From positions 310,001-374,000 of the forward strand of contig CAJFCJ010000016.1 in the NCBI GenBank assembly GCA_904063045.1: DNA of 64,000 bases. Direction: 5' to 3'. A program made the translations under genes and the position numbers. This document shows positions 13,699 through 28,864 of this stretch, one piece after another. Origin of the DNA: Dimorphilus gyrociliatus. Taxonomy: Eukaryota; Annelida; Polychaeta; Dinophilidae. The number at the start of each line of letters is the position of its first letter. Position 1 is the stretch's first letter. The notes under the pieces were generated by a model. That model saw only the letters and a list, made by a program, of their open reading frames with translations, had not been told where the DNA came from and did no database searches.

Positions 13699-16600
13699 TT
13701 ATAAAGCCTCTTCGTCCATAAATACACGACTTTCTTCGAAATGCCCAAAGTTTTTCTTTTTACAGTTAACTTTACAGCTCGCTTTAATATTATCATTAGA
13801 CGGAGGTCTGACCTTAATCTGGCTGGCGTTTGAAAAGCTGACAGGGTTTTCATTATAATCTTGAAGGCATCTGCAGAAGAGTTTTATGAATTCCCTTCGG
13901 AAACGGCGACCGAAAAAGTAATATGGCACTATGTTAATTGCTGAATTGAGCGTTACCATTAAATTTGATATTTCGTTAAGGGTGTATAATCCTGGGTCGT
14001 TATGCCTGTTTATTAAAGAAATAAAGATATAAACTATTTAAAAGAGGTTAATTTAAAGTAAATTTTATATATATTAATATCTTCAGTAAACAACAAAGAT
14101 AGTGTTAGTTTCGTATTATTTACTTTTATATGCCTAAGCATTTGTAATTGAGAATAACCGATATACATTATAATATTAGTGTTTATACAGACCAGGTAGT
14201 ACACTCTTAGTAAATGAGAATAGAAATTTATAAATCCAATTATCTTACACCTGTATGGCAGGACTATGGTTCCTGCCTCTTTCCTGTGTGCCAGATATAA
14301 ATCAATAGAGGTATATACTGTATATATGCATATGCTAATACACACTATGTATAAACTTGTATACAAGCATCAAGATGTGATAGCATTTATCACATACTAA
14401 ATAACTATATCTATCTTCATATGACATTTTGATAATACTTGTCTAGCAGATCGAATCTTTAAAGAAACTTATGAAAAAGTCATATAATTTTGCATTCTTT
14501 CTGCTCGTGTTTTTAATAAAAATATCATCTAGAAATATCTAATGGGATGAAGAATCCGGTTCAATTAAAAGAGATACGTTTTCATGCCTAGAGAGTTTCA
14601 TATTCGATAAATAAATAACCAATGATGTAATATAAGGATTATTATCTATACAAAATATGTATTTACTCATATTAGACAATATATAATGTATTGTGTTTAT
14701 TATTTACTTGAAAAGCTCATCTTCTACTATTCCTTATAAACAAAATCTACTACCTCGTTAATTTTCAAAGCCGAGGGTTATATTTACTTTCGTGTGTAGG
14801 TATTCATTAACACCTTTGCCCAGAGTCTTAACTTTGAAAGAAATTTTATAAATATAACTCTGTCTATTATCGTCTTAAAAAAAGCCTTTTCGCTAAGCTA
14901 GAACAAGGTGAGCTTTACAGATTTTATTATCTTAGTTATAACGTGTAAAATCTTTTGATTTTTACTTTATATATTCTATTTGTTTTTATCATTATATACT
15001 CTCCCGCTCTCTCTTCCTCTCTCTCTCTCTCTCGCTCCCAGTTGCTTTAGTACGTGTTGTTTTCTCGTATAATTCTAGGTGATATATAAGCTATGACAAA
15101 CTAAGTAATGTCTGCAAAAATTTTTAAAGCATAAATCGTTACCCCGAGGAATCATATTGTTTATGCCTTTTTGTTTTTATATATAAATATTATATTAAGT
15201 GTTACTTTAAACAAAAAATGATAAATTTTAAATACGTCTTAAGCAAATTTTTATGAGATTTTTTAATATATTTATTGTTTTAAACATTGACTGTCGGTCG
15301 AAATTTAATATTACTGTTTATTTATAAGCTGTGACTTTGTAATAATTTTTTAATTTAAATATAAGTCATCTATCATTGGGAAGGGCAAACAATTAAGCAA
15401 TAGAAAGTTTACATATCCTTCTTGTGTGTTTGTTTGAAAGAGAGAGAGAGAGAGAAAGATGAAAAAAATTGAAGTTGAAAAACTTAAATCACTTAAGTAC
15501 TTAGTTATTGATTGAAAATTTTATGTTGAAGAGTTACATTTAAAAAACGAGAAACAGAGACTTATATAGGGAAAATCCTTATTAAATTTGTCTTTTAATC
15601 TTCATTTTAATTCATTACTTAAATGATTATTGCTTAGTTCAATCTATAAAATTGAGGATCAATTGAGAAGGGTTGCATTCTGATCCTTCAACCATTTTAA
15701 ATCTCTTTCTAATTTGTAATTCACTGTATAGAGAGTTTAATAATTTAAAGAAAGTCAGTAAAAGAAATCTTATTCTGAGCTAACATTGATAAAAATACAA
15801 CGATAAAGCCCTAAGCGAATATTTTATCCTTTTCCTATGTTTACAATTTATTCGACCAAGCTAATACCCTTCTTTTTGGGGTTCTACTATCAATTTTTTA
15901 TTAGTTATAAATAATATTGCATTAAAAAATCCATACCTTGCAGTATCGTGTGTAAAAGCCCAAATGCATCGAGAGACCAGGGCAGGCATTTGACATATAA
16001 AGAAAATAACTACAACCCCTATTAACATAACTGTTGTATCGTTTCTTTTCTTTTCGGCTGCATTAATCTCTCTTCCTCTCCGTCTGGATTCCTTAACAGC
16101 ATGTATTAACCTTACATTTAGAATAGCCATGGCTAAGAACGGGAGACCGCACACAAAAGCTATATAGAACCATGAGTGATACAACTCTTTAAAAACCTGT
16201 TATTGAAAGGAAAAAGAAATGGACTTTAAAACATGTTTTAAATCTAATTGCATAATTTAAAGAGATAATAAAATGATAAAAATTTATGAATATTCATAAG
16301 GTTTATGTTTCTCATGATTAAGGATAACATTATACTATACTGTATATATATATATATATATATTATTGAAGGAAAAAACATTTTTAGACTCGGCAAAAAT
16401 CTAGAGCTAGTAGAGTTTGTTTGTTTCTCTCAGCACGGCATTTTGTGACTCTAATATTGCTCTAAAAACAAACTTGAGATAAAAAAGACTAAATAATTAG
16501 AGGTATTGCCTAATTGTAATTTGTTATAAACTACCAAAATGAAATCTGTATATACGTATAAATATATATATTAATATGTTGTACTGCAAAGTTTATCTTG

Positions 16601-18569
16601 TATTTCTATAAGAGCATTCTTTTACATAACGTAATAAAAGCTTATGCTAAAATTCTATAGATTACATTTCACAACTAAAATCAAACAAATTATCCAAAAT
16701 GTCGCCGATGGTTTATCTAGTTTCTATCAGTTGCATTTAGATATATCCAAAATGTGGAGCATAAATTTTCACTGCTTATTAACTATTAACATAGCTCTTG
16801 TTTTATTTAAAAGCTGTTACTGGCTTCGTTATCTTGAGTTTTGCTTGTTTGTTTTTTTTTTTAAATGATCTTTAAAATTAACATGAAAGGTATTTGAAAG
16901 CTAGAATTTTTAACCTATATGTTTAATATCTATTCTGATGATGTGAGCTTAGGCGTATAAAGTTCTAAATACAATAATTTACTTAACACGACTACATTTT
17001 CATCGACTAATAATCAATATGTTAGTTTCAATTTAACAAGATATATTCATTGCTCTCTAGACGGAATAAAACTCAATTGATTACTAAATAAAGATTCAAT
17101 TTGTAGTTTACCATTTTTTTGGAGTTTTTAATGAGCTTCTGCCTTTCTATTCTTAATATTCAATTTTTCCTCTTTTCTTTCCTTTTTCCCTGTTTCTCGT
17201 TACTCTTGTTTGCTCTATTTTGTTCTATATTACCCTATACCTTCCCTCCCCTAATAATCTGTGGAAACTAAGCTCTATTGTAAGTAGGTCTAATACTTTC
17301 TTTAGATACAAATGAGAAGAAAAAAAAATAAGAGAATCCAAATATTATAATGAAAATATGAGTAGTATATAAAGAGTATGATGAGAAGATGATGTTTGAT
17401 GTAAAATCTGATTTAATTCATTAAGAAAAAACTCCAATTTATAATCAATCGGATAAAATTATACTACTATTATCAACAATGTTCATTTCTGATTACAAGT
17501 AAAGATCAGCTGAGGGGCCAATAGTGGAAAATCATCCAAATTTATATTTAATATAAAATGGATTTAAATTCTTTAAGAGCACTTCTCCATATAGATATTA
17601 TAGATATTTACGTCCATAAAGTAGGCTTGCCTAAGTTTCTGAGTAAGAATTTACGTGTACTCTAATAAAATTAGAATAATTGATCAGAGGCGAGATCACC
17701 TTTGAATTAAAAAAGAGGCTAATATTCTCTTGTTTTTTGTTTTTTAACAATCTTTATCTTTATATGTTTAGTTCAATTGTTGGCTGAATACTATAATCAC
17801 GATGCAATTCTATTTACTCCCTACTACCTCTAGATAGTCACTCCCTGGGATGCTTTGTTGTAGTCGCGTCGAGAAACGTGGGAAAATAGATTGTTGGAAA
17901 GAAACAACAGAGAATACATAGTATACAGTACAATGTAAAAATATAAATAAGCATATTTACCGGTGACTTTCCTAAATCCGTAAGATCAGTTAACACTTCC
18001 GGGCTACTTGTGACGTTGAATATTTTCAGACGATATTCAAACCACTTTGGTACATTGTAAATAGTACTCGCTAAAACTAAGGATGTTATAACTTTTCTGG
18101 CCCTACTTATTTTACAATAGGGCTCAGATCTGAATGGATGACAAATCATAATATATCTATCTACTGTAAAAGCCAGGGTCAACCAAATACTGGCTACTTG
18201 AAACGTAATGGCGCTGGGATGAAGGTAGGGAAAAGTTTTTATAAGAACTTTCTCTGTCTCTGGTATGATGTCCCTTATGCCAAGAATCATTGTGAAAATT
18301 AAAACTGCCGTATCCGTGAGTGCTAGGGCCGCAAGATAGCTGTAGGTAGAAGATTTCATTGTATCTTGCCAAAGAACAACAGCACTCAGAAGATTTCCAA
18401 TGATGCCGAGACAGCAGATAATCATAACTCCTATACCAGATACATAGTAAGTCAATAACAACAGTGCCTCATTCGGGGCCGTCTCGTTGTAGATGACTGT
18501 CACATTGTTGACAGAAACTTGCATACCTGAAGAAATGAACGATGCAGGTTTGAAATGAAAAAAATCCAA
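13699..18569 (-). CDS. FMRFamide-receptor-like peptide GPCR
   Basis: Rhodopsin-class receptor of 391 aa in three minus-strand exons: 18569-17961, 16196-15937 and 14005-13699. Introns are phase 0 (CCG|GTAAAT...AACAG|GTT) and phase 2 (AG|GTATGG...AACAG|G). The N-terminus has glycosylation sites NVT and NET. TM1 carries GIIGNLLSAVVLW, TM2 LAALALTD, and TM3 ends in DRY at residues 137-139. TM6 reads FFICQMPALV, with CQxPA in place of CWxP, as in FMRFamide receptors. TM7 is LNSAINIVPYYFFGRRFRR, close to the FMRFamide-receptor signature. The cytoplasmic tail ends after an acidic MDEEAL. A second in-frame ATG (MQVSV, residue 16) could be the true start. Such receptors sit in the plasma membrane of neurons or muscle and signal through G proteins. 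Ligand identity cannot be read from the sequence. Both introns are about 1.8-1.9 kb, unlike the short introns further right. Confidence 0.93.
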
Positions 18570-20909
18570 CTAAACTTTTTTTTAATCAAGGGATAAGTAG
18601 AAAGTTAGCAAAGGAGTATTTGTATATTTCTTAATCTTTGTACAGTTTTTCCTTTTATTCTCTTTTATCCTCTCGATAATTCTGTTCTCTTAAACTTTAA
18701 AACTTCTGGCTTTTCTATTAGTTTGTTTAATTACTCTCTGCTTATCAATTTAAAACAGTACAAAGTCCTTTTTTTTGTCTTGAATATCTTCTTTTTCTAT
18801 TCTCCTTCTCCCTCCCTCTCTGTCTCTCCCTCTCTCTCTCTCTCTCTATATCCCTCTCTCTCTCGCTCACACACACTCTCTCGCTCTCTCGGTGAATTTA
18901 GATTTACACCAACGTTTGTTTTGCGGTAGACTGTCTCTGATAAAAACTAGGGGGAGTTGCTGACTGCAAATATTTAAATAATTCATGCTGACGGCTGTTG
19001 CCTTCCTTCTCAAAGCAATTACCTATATTCAATTAGCAAATCTATATAATTTTGACAAATTATTACTATTTCTTAGTTATTAATAATATACCATCTATTC
19101 CTAGAACATTGATGATTAAATAGAAGAATAAAAGTAGAAGCTAGTAGCTAAATTATATTATACGATTAGTAGGAGGACGACGCATCCTTCGATATAAAGT
19201 CAGTATAAATTATATTCAGAGACTGCAAGCAAGAATTCAAGACTAGTAAGTTAAACAATTGAACTATATTGCTTAACTATATAGAAATATAATGGTAAAA
19301 AGAATTAACTGACTTCCTGATAGTTTTTAAAATAGAAAGAAAAGAAGGTTTTTTAAAGATAAATGTTAAAAGACCAAGCAAGCTAAGTACTATTAATGAC
19401 CTTAGTATTGAATTTTTCTTGCCTGTTAATTGTCAAAGATTATCTAAATTTAAATCCTACCTCTTGAACTTTTCAATAGAGTTTTTTTGATTACTTGCAG
19501 AGAATTGTAATATATTTATACAACATTAAAACTATACTGTTGAAAAGAATTGTACTTTTCTATTTAATAGTTGAAATAATACTATGTTCTATTAATCAGG
19601 TGAGCGAATTCAACAGATAGTTTGTTATTTGCTTTTTAGTATACAGGAGGATTATTCTTAAGAGCAATGTTTGTCTTTTGTTTTAGAATCAATCATATCA
19701 ATTACATAAAACTGCACTCGCGTTATATTGTACACTTGACGTGTCCTCTATTGAGTTACCGTCTTGTTTTATATAACACGTAATTGAACTGATATTTTTG
19801 AGATATTTTTAGAAATTTTCTCATAAGAGAAAAATCGATGAAGGTAAGGAGGGAGGAGTTTTATTTGAGTATTTAAATAATCATTTTAAGTGTATTGTCT
19901 TTTTTTCCCCCTATATACTTATTCAAAGTCTTACACTTTTTTATCCCTGCCTAGTAGCCTAGTAATTTTCCTTTTGCGTTTCTTCTTAAACAACCTTGGA
20001 GTCGACACTTATATCCTTTTCTAGAGTATGGAAATTAACTACTAAGAATGAAAACAGGATATAGAAGCAAAGAAACAATGTTATTCATACCATGCATTGC
20101 CTATCCACTCTATCAATAAATATATATATATATATATATGAAAAATTTCATACCTTTTCTAATATACATATATATATATATATATTATATTAGATATTTA
20201 GGCAATGAAGTAATAGGAAACGCCGAAACATAAAGCATGCCTACACAAACATATGAAGCAATCTAGTAAACATTTCCTGTTTTCAAGCATTTATCAGCCA
20301 TTGTCGACTATTTTTTCACTTTTGCTTTCGTGCCGTCCTCTATTAAGGTTATTCAAAAATGTATAAAAACACAAAAATATATAAATAAAATATCACAAAG
20401 AGATGAAAAATAGACAAAGAAAAGTAAACTAGAAAAATCTATTAATTTAAACGAAATTTAAAAAAGTTAATTAATATTCAGACAATATAGTAATTAATTA
20501 ATTAAGATAATGAGAGTATATATCTATAAATATATCATATATTCTATTGTATAAAGTCTTTATCTATAGTTTTTATGAATAAATTTCAATAAGTAATAAT
20601 AAAAGAGAGGAAAAGGTAGGAAAAAATATATGATATAATTTTCTTTTTTGAACGAATAAAGCTCTTTATATTTCCCAAATCTCTCACTGTTCCTTTCTAA
20701 ATTTTCATCTTCCACTCCCTTCCCTTTCTTCTCCCTTTATAAATTCAATTGTATATACGATCATATTACATATAGAGTTCAGTTAGTCTAAAAATGAAAG
20801 TAAGGAGAAAGTTCAATTTATACTCTCTCGCATTTTCCTGCTCTATCTAATTTGACAGTACTTTAGCAGAGTAATTAGCAAGAATTCCCTTTCTTTTTAG
20901 AATGAGTGC

Positions 20910-20914
<5 letters not shown>

Positions 20915-20957
<43 letters not shown>
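20915..20957. repeat. (TA)n microsatellite
   Basis: A near-perfect TA tract followed directly by further TATACTGTATG-type sequence. Such a tract can extrude as a cruciform. Confidence 0.95.
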
Positions 20958-20960
<3 letters not shown>

Positions 20961-21764
20961 TATATACAGAATATATATATATACTGTATGTAGAAATATA
21001 CAGTACACATAATATTTATAACTAAAATATAGAATATTTCCTTTTTCTTCGTATCTTAATTATACTGTATTTACCATCAAAGAGAAATTGAAATAATAGT
21101 ATTATTACCTAAACAGGAAATAATAATGATAATAAAAAAAGAAAAAGAAACGAAAAAATGAGAAGTATATAGACAAAAGTAAGCAGGATGCGTCTAAATT
21201 AGAGAGCTTCCTAACAAAATCTAAAGTATATATTGTATGATATAAAAAAAAGAGGAGGAAAAAAGATAAATAAGTATAAAAAGAGTATAAATGTATAAAG
21301 TGTTTAGTTTTGTCTTTTTCGCTGAATTGTTGTTAGGGAAAGAGAATAGCAATATATAAATCTTATATTGATTGATGATATTACCAATATGAAGAGGTTA
21401 ATGACAAAAAATTACACAGGAAAGAAATAATTATGAAAGTCATATGTGTATAGCGTTCCTCTAATAAAGGAAATTAAGTATTCAGTTTTTCAATTTTAAA
21501 TATATAACATATATCTCTAATACAGTGCTATTCAACAGAATGCATGACATTTTACTGTCTAATTAAATGTCATTACTGAATTTTTTGTAGAGGAATTTAT
21601 TTTGCATATTATAAAGTATACACTATATAAAAAATATATAGAGTATAAACATCTTTGTGTATTATTAACTAGTCTTGAGAGGTCTTTTTGATCGCTTTAC
21701 CTGGGTTTTGATTATCATTCCATAGTAGTTTTAAATTATATCTGTATGCTGAATACCTATATAA

Positions 21765-21795
<31 letters not shown>

Positions 21796-22050
21796 CATAC
21801 CATTTATATGTAGTATATACAATTGACAGTTTGAACAACACTCTACTATATTTATTACATTATTAAATTTCAAGTGAAAATAAACAACTTTTGTATAAAC
21901 AATCCTGTATATTGATTTTTTTCCTATTTTTTATTGCAGACAGACAGACAGATAGAAAGACAGATGTGGAGAAAGGCGAAGAGAGAGACACAGAGAGAGA
22001 GAGAGAGAGAGATGACGACGGGAGAAAAGTGAAGAAATAAAAGAGAAAGG

Positions 22051-22077
22051 GATAGATAGATAGATAGATAGATAGAT
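22051..22077. repeat. (GATA)n microsatellite
   Basis: Six to seven GATA units, downstream of a GA-rich tract at 21985-22012. Confidence 0.95.
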
Positions 22078-23511
22078 GAATTTAATGTCGACAAATAAAT
22101 GAAAAAAGTATACGTTACTACCGTATTTATATAAGAATAGAGCAAAGTAGGTTTAATGTAGAAAATGAAATATTTTAAACTATACAGCTTTAATCTGTTG
22201 TTTTTCCTTAAAAACACCTCATGTCAAAATTTACTCACTACGCCTATAGTATATCTGTCTGTCAGAGACAGAAGCCAAAAGAAGAAGTAGAGAAGGCTTG
22301 TTCGTGCTCTTCCCTCTCGTGTAATATTATATCTTGAGAGAAATTATTATAAAATTCCCATCCGTTCTCTTATGATAATTTAGTAGTTTTTTTTACTAAT
22401 AATCCTTCTATTTTTAACCTGTATACACATATATATGTATATTAGTACATATACTGATATACAGTATATAATTTACTATTCTAAAGTTCTCATCCTTTAT
22501 CTCTGTATGCTTTTCATTTGAATATAAAAGACTAGAGGGGGTAGGTGAAAATAGTTGTTTCATGGGATTACATTTCATAATAGTTTTGAAAGATGAAAAA
22601 GCGTATAAAAGGAGAGAGAGATGAAGAATTTGTCGGAGGAGAGGTAGATGGTAAGCGTGGGAGGAAAGGAGAAAAAGAGTGAGATTTTACCTCCTACTTT
22701 TCTCTTCAGTTTCTCTATTCACTAAGTAATATTACAGTTTCTTTTTGATCTGATAATTATAGAATATAACTACACAAAATGACTTAAGTGTCTTTCAACT
22801 TGACTTAAATCAGCGGGTAAAACTATATTGGGCGCCATAGCCAGTTTAATTATTAGCTAGGTAATTCAGTACATTACCACTTTTTCTCATAGTTTTACTT
22901 CATCTCTTTCCTTAAGTAGTTAATCTGAGAAAAAAAGCACTATCTTACATATTCACCGATTAGTAATATAAAGCTCGTGATCTTCCAATAGAGTTTCCAA
23001 CACAAGAATGAAATGAGAACTAAACCAATAGAATAGATTAAAAGAGAGGAGGAGAATGAGGAACAGAGAGGTAGATTGAAAAGACTTTGAGCTTAATAGA
23101 CAAGAAAGAAAGTGTTTTTTTTGTCTAAATTCAAATAGATATATAAAGAAGAAGGATAATTTTATCAAATAATATTTTTTTTATATGGAACACTAACATC
23201 TGTTGTAGTCGTTAAATTGCCTGGTAAAAAGCAGTTAAAAAGCTACTTAATTTTTTCTCTCTATTTTCTTTTTTTAAACATGAAAAAGATATTAATTAAA
23301 TACTTTCTATGTTTGAAATAAGGGGAATTTTTAACACTATTTTATATAGACTTTAATATAATCATGCATTTCTTATTCTAATTTACCTTATTTAGAATTA
23401 AAAGCCTTAATTAGTTAATTTCTCAAAGTAAATTCAAGAATAGAAATGTTATTATACTATTAACTTTTAATAACTAGATAAGCTATGTAAAATTATTCAC
23501 ATTAAAAAAAC

Positions 23512-23516
<5 letters not shown>

Positions 23517-23556
<40 letters not shown>
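23517..23556. repeat. (GA)n microsatellite
   Basis: About 20 GA units, one of the longest dinucleotide tracts in the window, followed by CAGACAGAC. Confidence 0.95.
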
Positions 23557-23560
<4 letters not shown>

Positions 23561-24564
23561 GACAGACAGACGTATAGAGAGATGGAGAATAGGAAGATTC
23601 TATATGGCATATGGAATGCACTTTTTTTGTCGATTTATGAAAAAAAAAGAGTCTTCCAACAGAATCAATCTTTTTAAAATTTATAAAACATTTCTCTTTA
23701 GCCTATACACAGAGAAGTAATTAACCTTCACAATAAAAACAACCACACATATATGTAAGTACGAAGATAATATCTATTATATGTAATATATTCTACGTAA
23801 TTTTAATTAGTTATTAAAAAGAATTTATATATATGTTTATCTATTTAAGACCTAAGACAATAGGTAATAGTTTCAGATAAATAGTATTCAATGCAAATAG
23901 GTGTTTACAAATAGATGAAAAACTAAGTAATTGACAAAGGAAAGATTTAAAAATATTAGTTATATAAAAAGCCGTTTTTAAAAACGATTTAAGAATCATT
24001 TTTACATTATAAATACATAAAATAGGTTATTTACATATATTTATTATATTGATGTACAGTATAAATACAGTATATATATATATATAAATGTTTATAATGT
24101 ATATTACATGCATAAATATACTTGGAAAGAGAATAGATTATCTTAAGTAAACGCTGAAAAGTTGGTAATTGTTTTGTAAAAATTACGACAATTAGCTTAT
24201 ACCATTTCGACAAGTAATATACTTTATAATACATTTATACATTTATTCAATTAAATAGATATATAGTTATGAAATACCCCAAAAACATTTGTGTTCCTAC
24301 TTTTAGTCCTATAAACCGCCGTCTAACGGATATTAATGAAATTATTATGTTCCTATTTGTTGAATATAGATAAATTGAATATTTTGCTTATTGATATTTG
24401 AACGATTATTAGTGTATTTCTATAAGCAGGATAAAGGAAATTTTTGTTAATTTTTATAAACAAATGCAATAAGATACCGTTTGGAATATAAGATCCCTGC
24501 ATTTTTTTTTCCTTTTAAGTAACAATAACTATACCAAAATGTTTATAGGTTTTTGCTTAATAAA

Positions 24565-24579
24565 ACGCCATCTATTGCT
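24565..24579 (-). promoter_or_regulatory. CTCF-like motif (GCAATAGATGGCGT on minus)
   Basis: One of four related sites (24316-24330, 24565-24579, 24706-24719, 25425-25440) clustered around the 3' end of the tandem-domain membrane protein gene. An insulator role is inferred. Confidence 0.35.
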
Positions 24580-24806
24580 CTTTAAAAGTTTTCTTCCTTC
24601 CAAGTGGGCTTGACAGTATTTTAACGTTTTCCAAATGAAATCGTGGAGACAATAAACATAACCATCATTCCTTGCCAAACAACATTCTTGTAAACAATCT
24701 CGTAACGAAAGATGGCGCTATTCTTCTTTTTTAAATTGGTAATATATATTGAGATGAAGATGAATGAAGATATAAGTGTACAGATCAATCTTCCAAGTGG
24801 TAAATG

Positions 24807-27800
24807 TCATTCGACGGTATGTTCGTGAGGAATTATAGCATCTTTGGAAGTTACGGATGCCGTTTTAGCCAGTCTATCCGATTTTAGACGATCTTCCCTT
24901 CTATATTGATAATTACTTTCAGCTTCATTAATTGCGTTCATCCATTCATCATGATTTAAAGCCGTCGATGATCTATGTCTAATAGAAGAAAAACAGCTAA
25001 AAACAATAGTTCATTTGCATAACTGTATGTGAAATAGGTCAACGAATTTTCATCAGATTACTATAGATGAACGACTCTTTGACTTTTGCCATCGACCTCT
25101 GTTGATTTACCGTTCTTTGTAATAACAATAGAACTCTTTTCCTAAGAATTACTCATTTTCCAACAAAGTACAAGATACTTTAGTAACTTAGCACCAGATA
25201 GCACTACTTTTTTTTGTCTTCTTTTCATTTAGCTATATTTCAACAAAGTATAATAAAGAATGTTCTTATTCCTTTTATGTTATCTTTTAAACAGTTTTTT
25301 GTCAATAAAACATATTCATCAAATCAAATACAATCAAATGCTACTAATATCAAATCATAATAATAATAATAATAATAGTAATATAATGATAAATAGTAAA
25401 CAATAATAAGTCTATTCAATCAAACAGGTAGATGGCGTAACATAATTACTTGAATGGCAAAAATAAATTTATAATATTACCTCGTATTAGTTTCATATAC
25501 TTTAAACGATTCTCCGGTACGTTGCTTCTTATAACACGCAGTACAGCATATAATAAATAAAAGGAGAAACATCAGTGATAACAGTACTAAGATGATAATA
25601 TGATAAATTTCTTTATTCCACCAGTTTTCATTGTCACTGGAACTCTTAACAGGTTGTTGATTTGAAGGTTTATTGGTTGTTCTAGATTTCGTTGGCGTAC
25701 GTTCATTACTTTCGGTTGCTGTATTACCTTAAATAAAAGGAAATTTTGTCCTTTTTATAAGCCTTCGCCTATAAGTTTGAATAAATTAGGATAAGTTAGG
25801 TTACCTTTTGGGGAGCTTTCACTTAAAATGCTGGCTGTAAACGAATAAAAGAAGGCAAATAAGTATAAGTAGTATAGATTTATAAAAGTTAATATATTCA
25901 TATTATTGAAATACTAATAGTTTTAATAGTTTTATATAAACGTTATTATTAAAACATTGTATCAAAGTATTTTCGTATAAAAAAGAAATCACGAAATTAT
26001 AGACCTTTTAATAAAATTTGTCATGTAAATATTTTACTGCATAAAAAGAGAATTATTCTTGTTTTTCCTCTCTTGTACCAGACTCTTTATCACATACATA
26101 TACTGTATATATACATATATATATATATATACTCTCTTTGTCTCTCTCTCTTTTTCTCTATCACTTACATTATTCTTGGTTATATATGAATATAAAAAAT
26201 ATATATCTTTTTGATATAGAAATAATGTTTTATAGCACTAGTTCCAATAAAACTTTCCTTTCGGCCATTGCCTATGACAAGCCGCCCAAATACATTAATT
26301 TAATTTCATACAGACTAGTTTACTTGTCCCCGGGATGTTTGAACTATGAAATTGGGAGCATCGATTGATAGGAAATATAGAAAAATATAAAAATAAAAGA
26401 ACTTTTTTTTTCTTTTTTTTTTTTCTTTATCTCTTTTTTTTATATAAAAACATTTAAAATAAATTAATTTAGAATTAACAGAATTATTTAGACGTCTACT
26501 TTTGATTTTCAACTATAAAATGATTTAATCAATTTTTACCTTTAAATAAAGTTGATTTTTAATTGGATATTGTGTAATAAATACTTAAATATTCTATTGG
26601 GCAGAAAGTTCATTTATTAAAAAGCCTTATTCTTTCTTTCTATTTCTCTCTATATAAACTTCTTGACAAATGCCTCAAGCAGAAATGTTCCATTTTTTCC
26701 CCCTTTTTTTTTCCCCTTCCCTACATTCCTTTCACTGTCAATTATTCAGAGAGTTTGTTTACAAAGCATAAGCATAATTAAATTTCCCTGATTATAACTT
26801 AGGCCTAGATTTTTTTAATATAAAGGTTAGATATAATGAAAAAAAAAGAGCAAGAGGGAAATATTTTAGTATATTATATAAAGTTATATAAAGAGAAAGG
26901 ACATTAGGATAAAACTAGAGCGAGCTGAGAAAGACAGAGAGACAGAGAGAGAGAGGCAAATAAACTTAAAAAGAGTGCAAGTAACATTTTGCAGTCTTGA
27001 AAGACTCTGAACTGGATTTTGTTGAACATAAAAAAGTGAAATCCTACATAAAAAACCAATTAAAAGAAAATTAATAGTGACACTACAAAGGAAATTTTTT
27101 TAGCTCAAACTATAAAGTATACACCGACAATAGTTTTTGTTGAATTTTAGTATATAAAAATATAGAACCTCTATGATCTTGTGTCTTTGTTGGGTGAGAG
27201 GGTTTAGTTACATGTAGGTCATCTAAAAAGAAAATGTGACAGTGAGAATATTACGTAATATAAGTGATCTATAAACTAATATACACATTATAAATATAAA
27301 AGAAATTAACCAGATTGATATTTAATAGCCAAAGTGATTCTGTACGGTAAATTTGATTTTGGAAAGATAACGTTTTCTCCTATTTCAGTTTTTTGATATT
27401 CTAAATAGTATAGATTATCGGCGTTCGAAATATCAAAGGTATATCCATAAACTCCTTTCTCATTTGGATTTGCAACACCTACGGTATCGCCTTTTTTAAC
27501 TTCCCATCTTTCATTTAATGCCACTAATGTTGAACCAATTTTATTAACATTATATGTATACGAATAAACAAGTGTATAGTTTCTTCTTGCCCCTGTTTGA
27601 TTGGAGTTTGGTCGCCATATTTGAAACATAACAACCCCTTTATTAATAAATTGCATCCAAAACGACGTTATAATCCCACTTGTTGGAAATTTCAAGTCAG
27701 AGAAGAGAAACATTTGGGATCCTTCTGGCAAAGGTTGAATATTCTGTTCGACTTTAATCTCCCCTAAAATTCTCTCGTTGGCCCCCGCACTAGCTCTAGT

Positions 27801-28822
27801 ACTTTGGCCAATCGACCGAATTGTAGAACGAGGCATTGATACAGGCTTTTTGGTCGTCAATGAGATTGTTGAAGACTTTGAACTAGTAGGCCTAATAGAT
27901 TTCGTACTACGCTTAGGTGTTTTCTCAGGCGTTAAAAGTGAAGTTGTTGAATGTTGTGAATTTTTAGTGATTTTATCTACGTAACAAAAAAAAAAGAAGA
28001 AAGAAAATAGGTCATAATATTTCTATTAATAACGTAATAATAAGAAAGAAATCCTTCTTTAAATGAATTTTTTTATTGTTATATTTACCCGAAGTACCGG
28101 CTATCGTAGTTCCTGTTGAAACTGTATATGCATACTTAAAATTTAATCAAATATAGATTTAGTATAGGATAACAATTAAATAAAAAATAATAAAAGGAGA
28201 AATAACCTTGACGTACGCCAACCCCAAATGAAAATGTGTAAGGTAATTTCAATATATCAAAATCAATGGTATCGTTCACTTTTGGTTTATTATCTTTTGT
28301 ATAGAAATGTAAAAAGCATCCATCGTAAGCCGTTGACAATTTATAGCCCAATGGACAGCTTTTATCCGGTGTTAGAAAGGCTAACATGTCACCATCTTTA
28401 CAGTAGATTTTATTCGTTAATCTTATCTGCAATTAAATTAATAAACTATTATATTATATTCACTAATTCCTTAAACAAACTGGAATATGTATATATTTGT
28501 ATAGTTAGCGGCAAGACTAGCAAAGTTATCTATATATATATATTTCAAACAGAAATTCCTTCGTTAATTCTCTTCGAATTCAAACAATCGTACATAGGAT
28601 TATACGCTAAGGACAAACAATCTTTAAATATATTTAACTTTTAAATTGAATTGCATGGTTAAAATAACCAAAACAGAGAAACCAAAAGTACAGTAAAAAT
28701 CCTATTTGTTTATAAAATTTTGTCGGTCTATTAATTATATAAATAAAAAATATATATATTTTCAATATATTAACAAGTTCTGTTTTTTCCCTAAAAATTT
28801 AAAGAGAGAAAATCAATTTTTT

Positions 28823-28864
<42 letters not shown>

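Larger units (their letters stand above)
18570..24806. other. Gene-poor region between two minus-strand genes
   Basis: No coding exon was supported. It holds the putative receptor promoter just above 18570, a TC-rich tract near 18800-18875, TA repeats at 20915-20957 and 21770-21792, GATA repeats at 22051-22077, a GA repeat at 23517-23556, and three CTCF-like sites at 24316-24719 just beyond the 3' end of the next gene. A non-coding first exon of the receptor could be hidden here. Confidence 0.6.

Noticed and set aside
13617-13853. Second open frame overlapping the receptor's last exon
   Set aside because: It is a shifted frame of the same exon. The frame carrying TM7 (LNSAINIVPYY) is the real one.
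18157-18372. 71-codon minus-strand frame inside receptor exon 1
   Set aside because: Shadow frame of the TM2-TM4 coding sequence.
28228-28644. Plus-strand 138-codon open frame
   Set aside because: It overlaps, on the opposite strand, a well-supported exon of the tandem-domain membrane protein.
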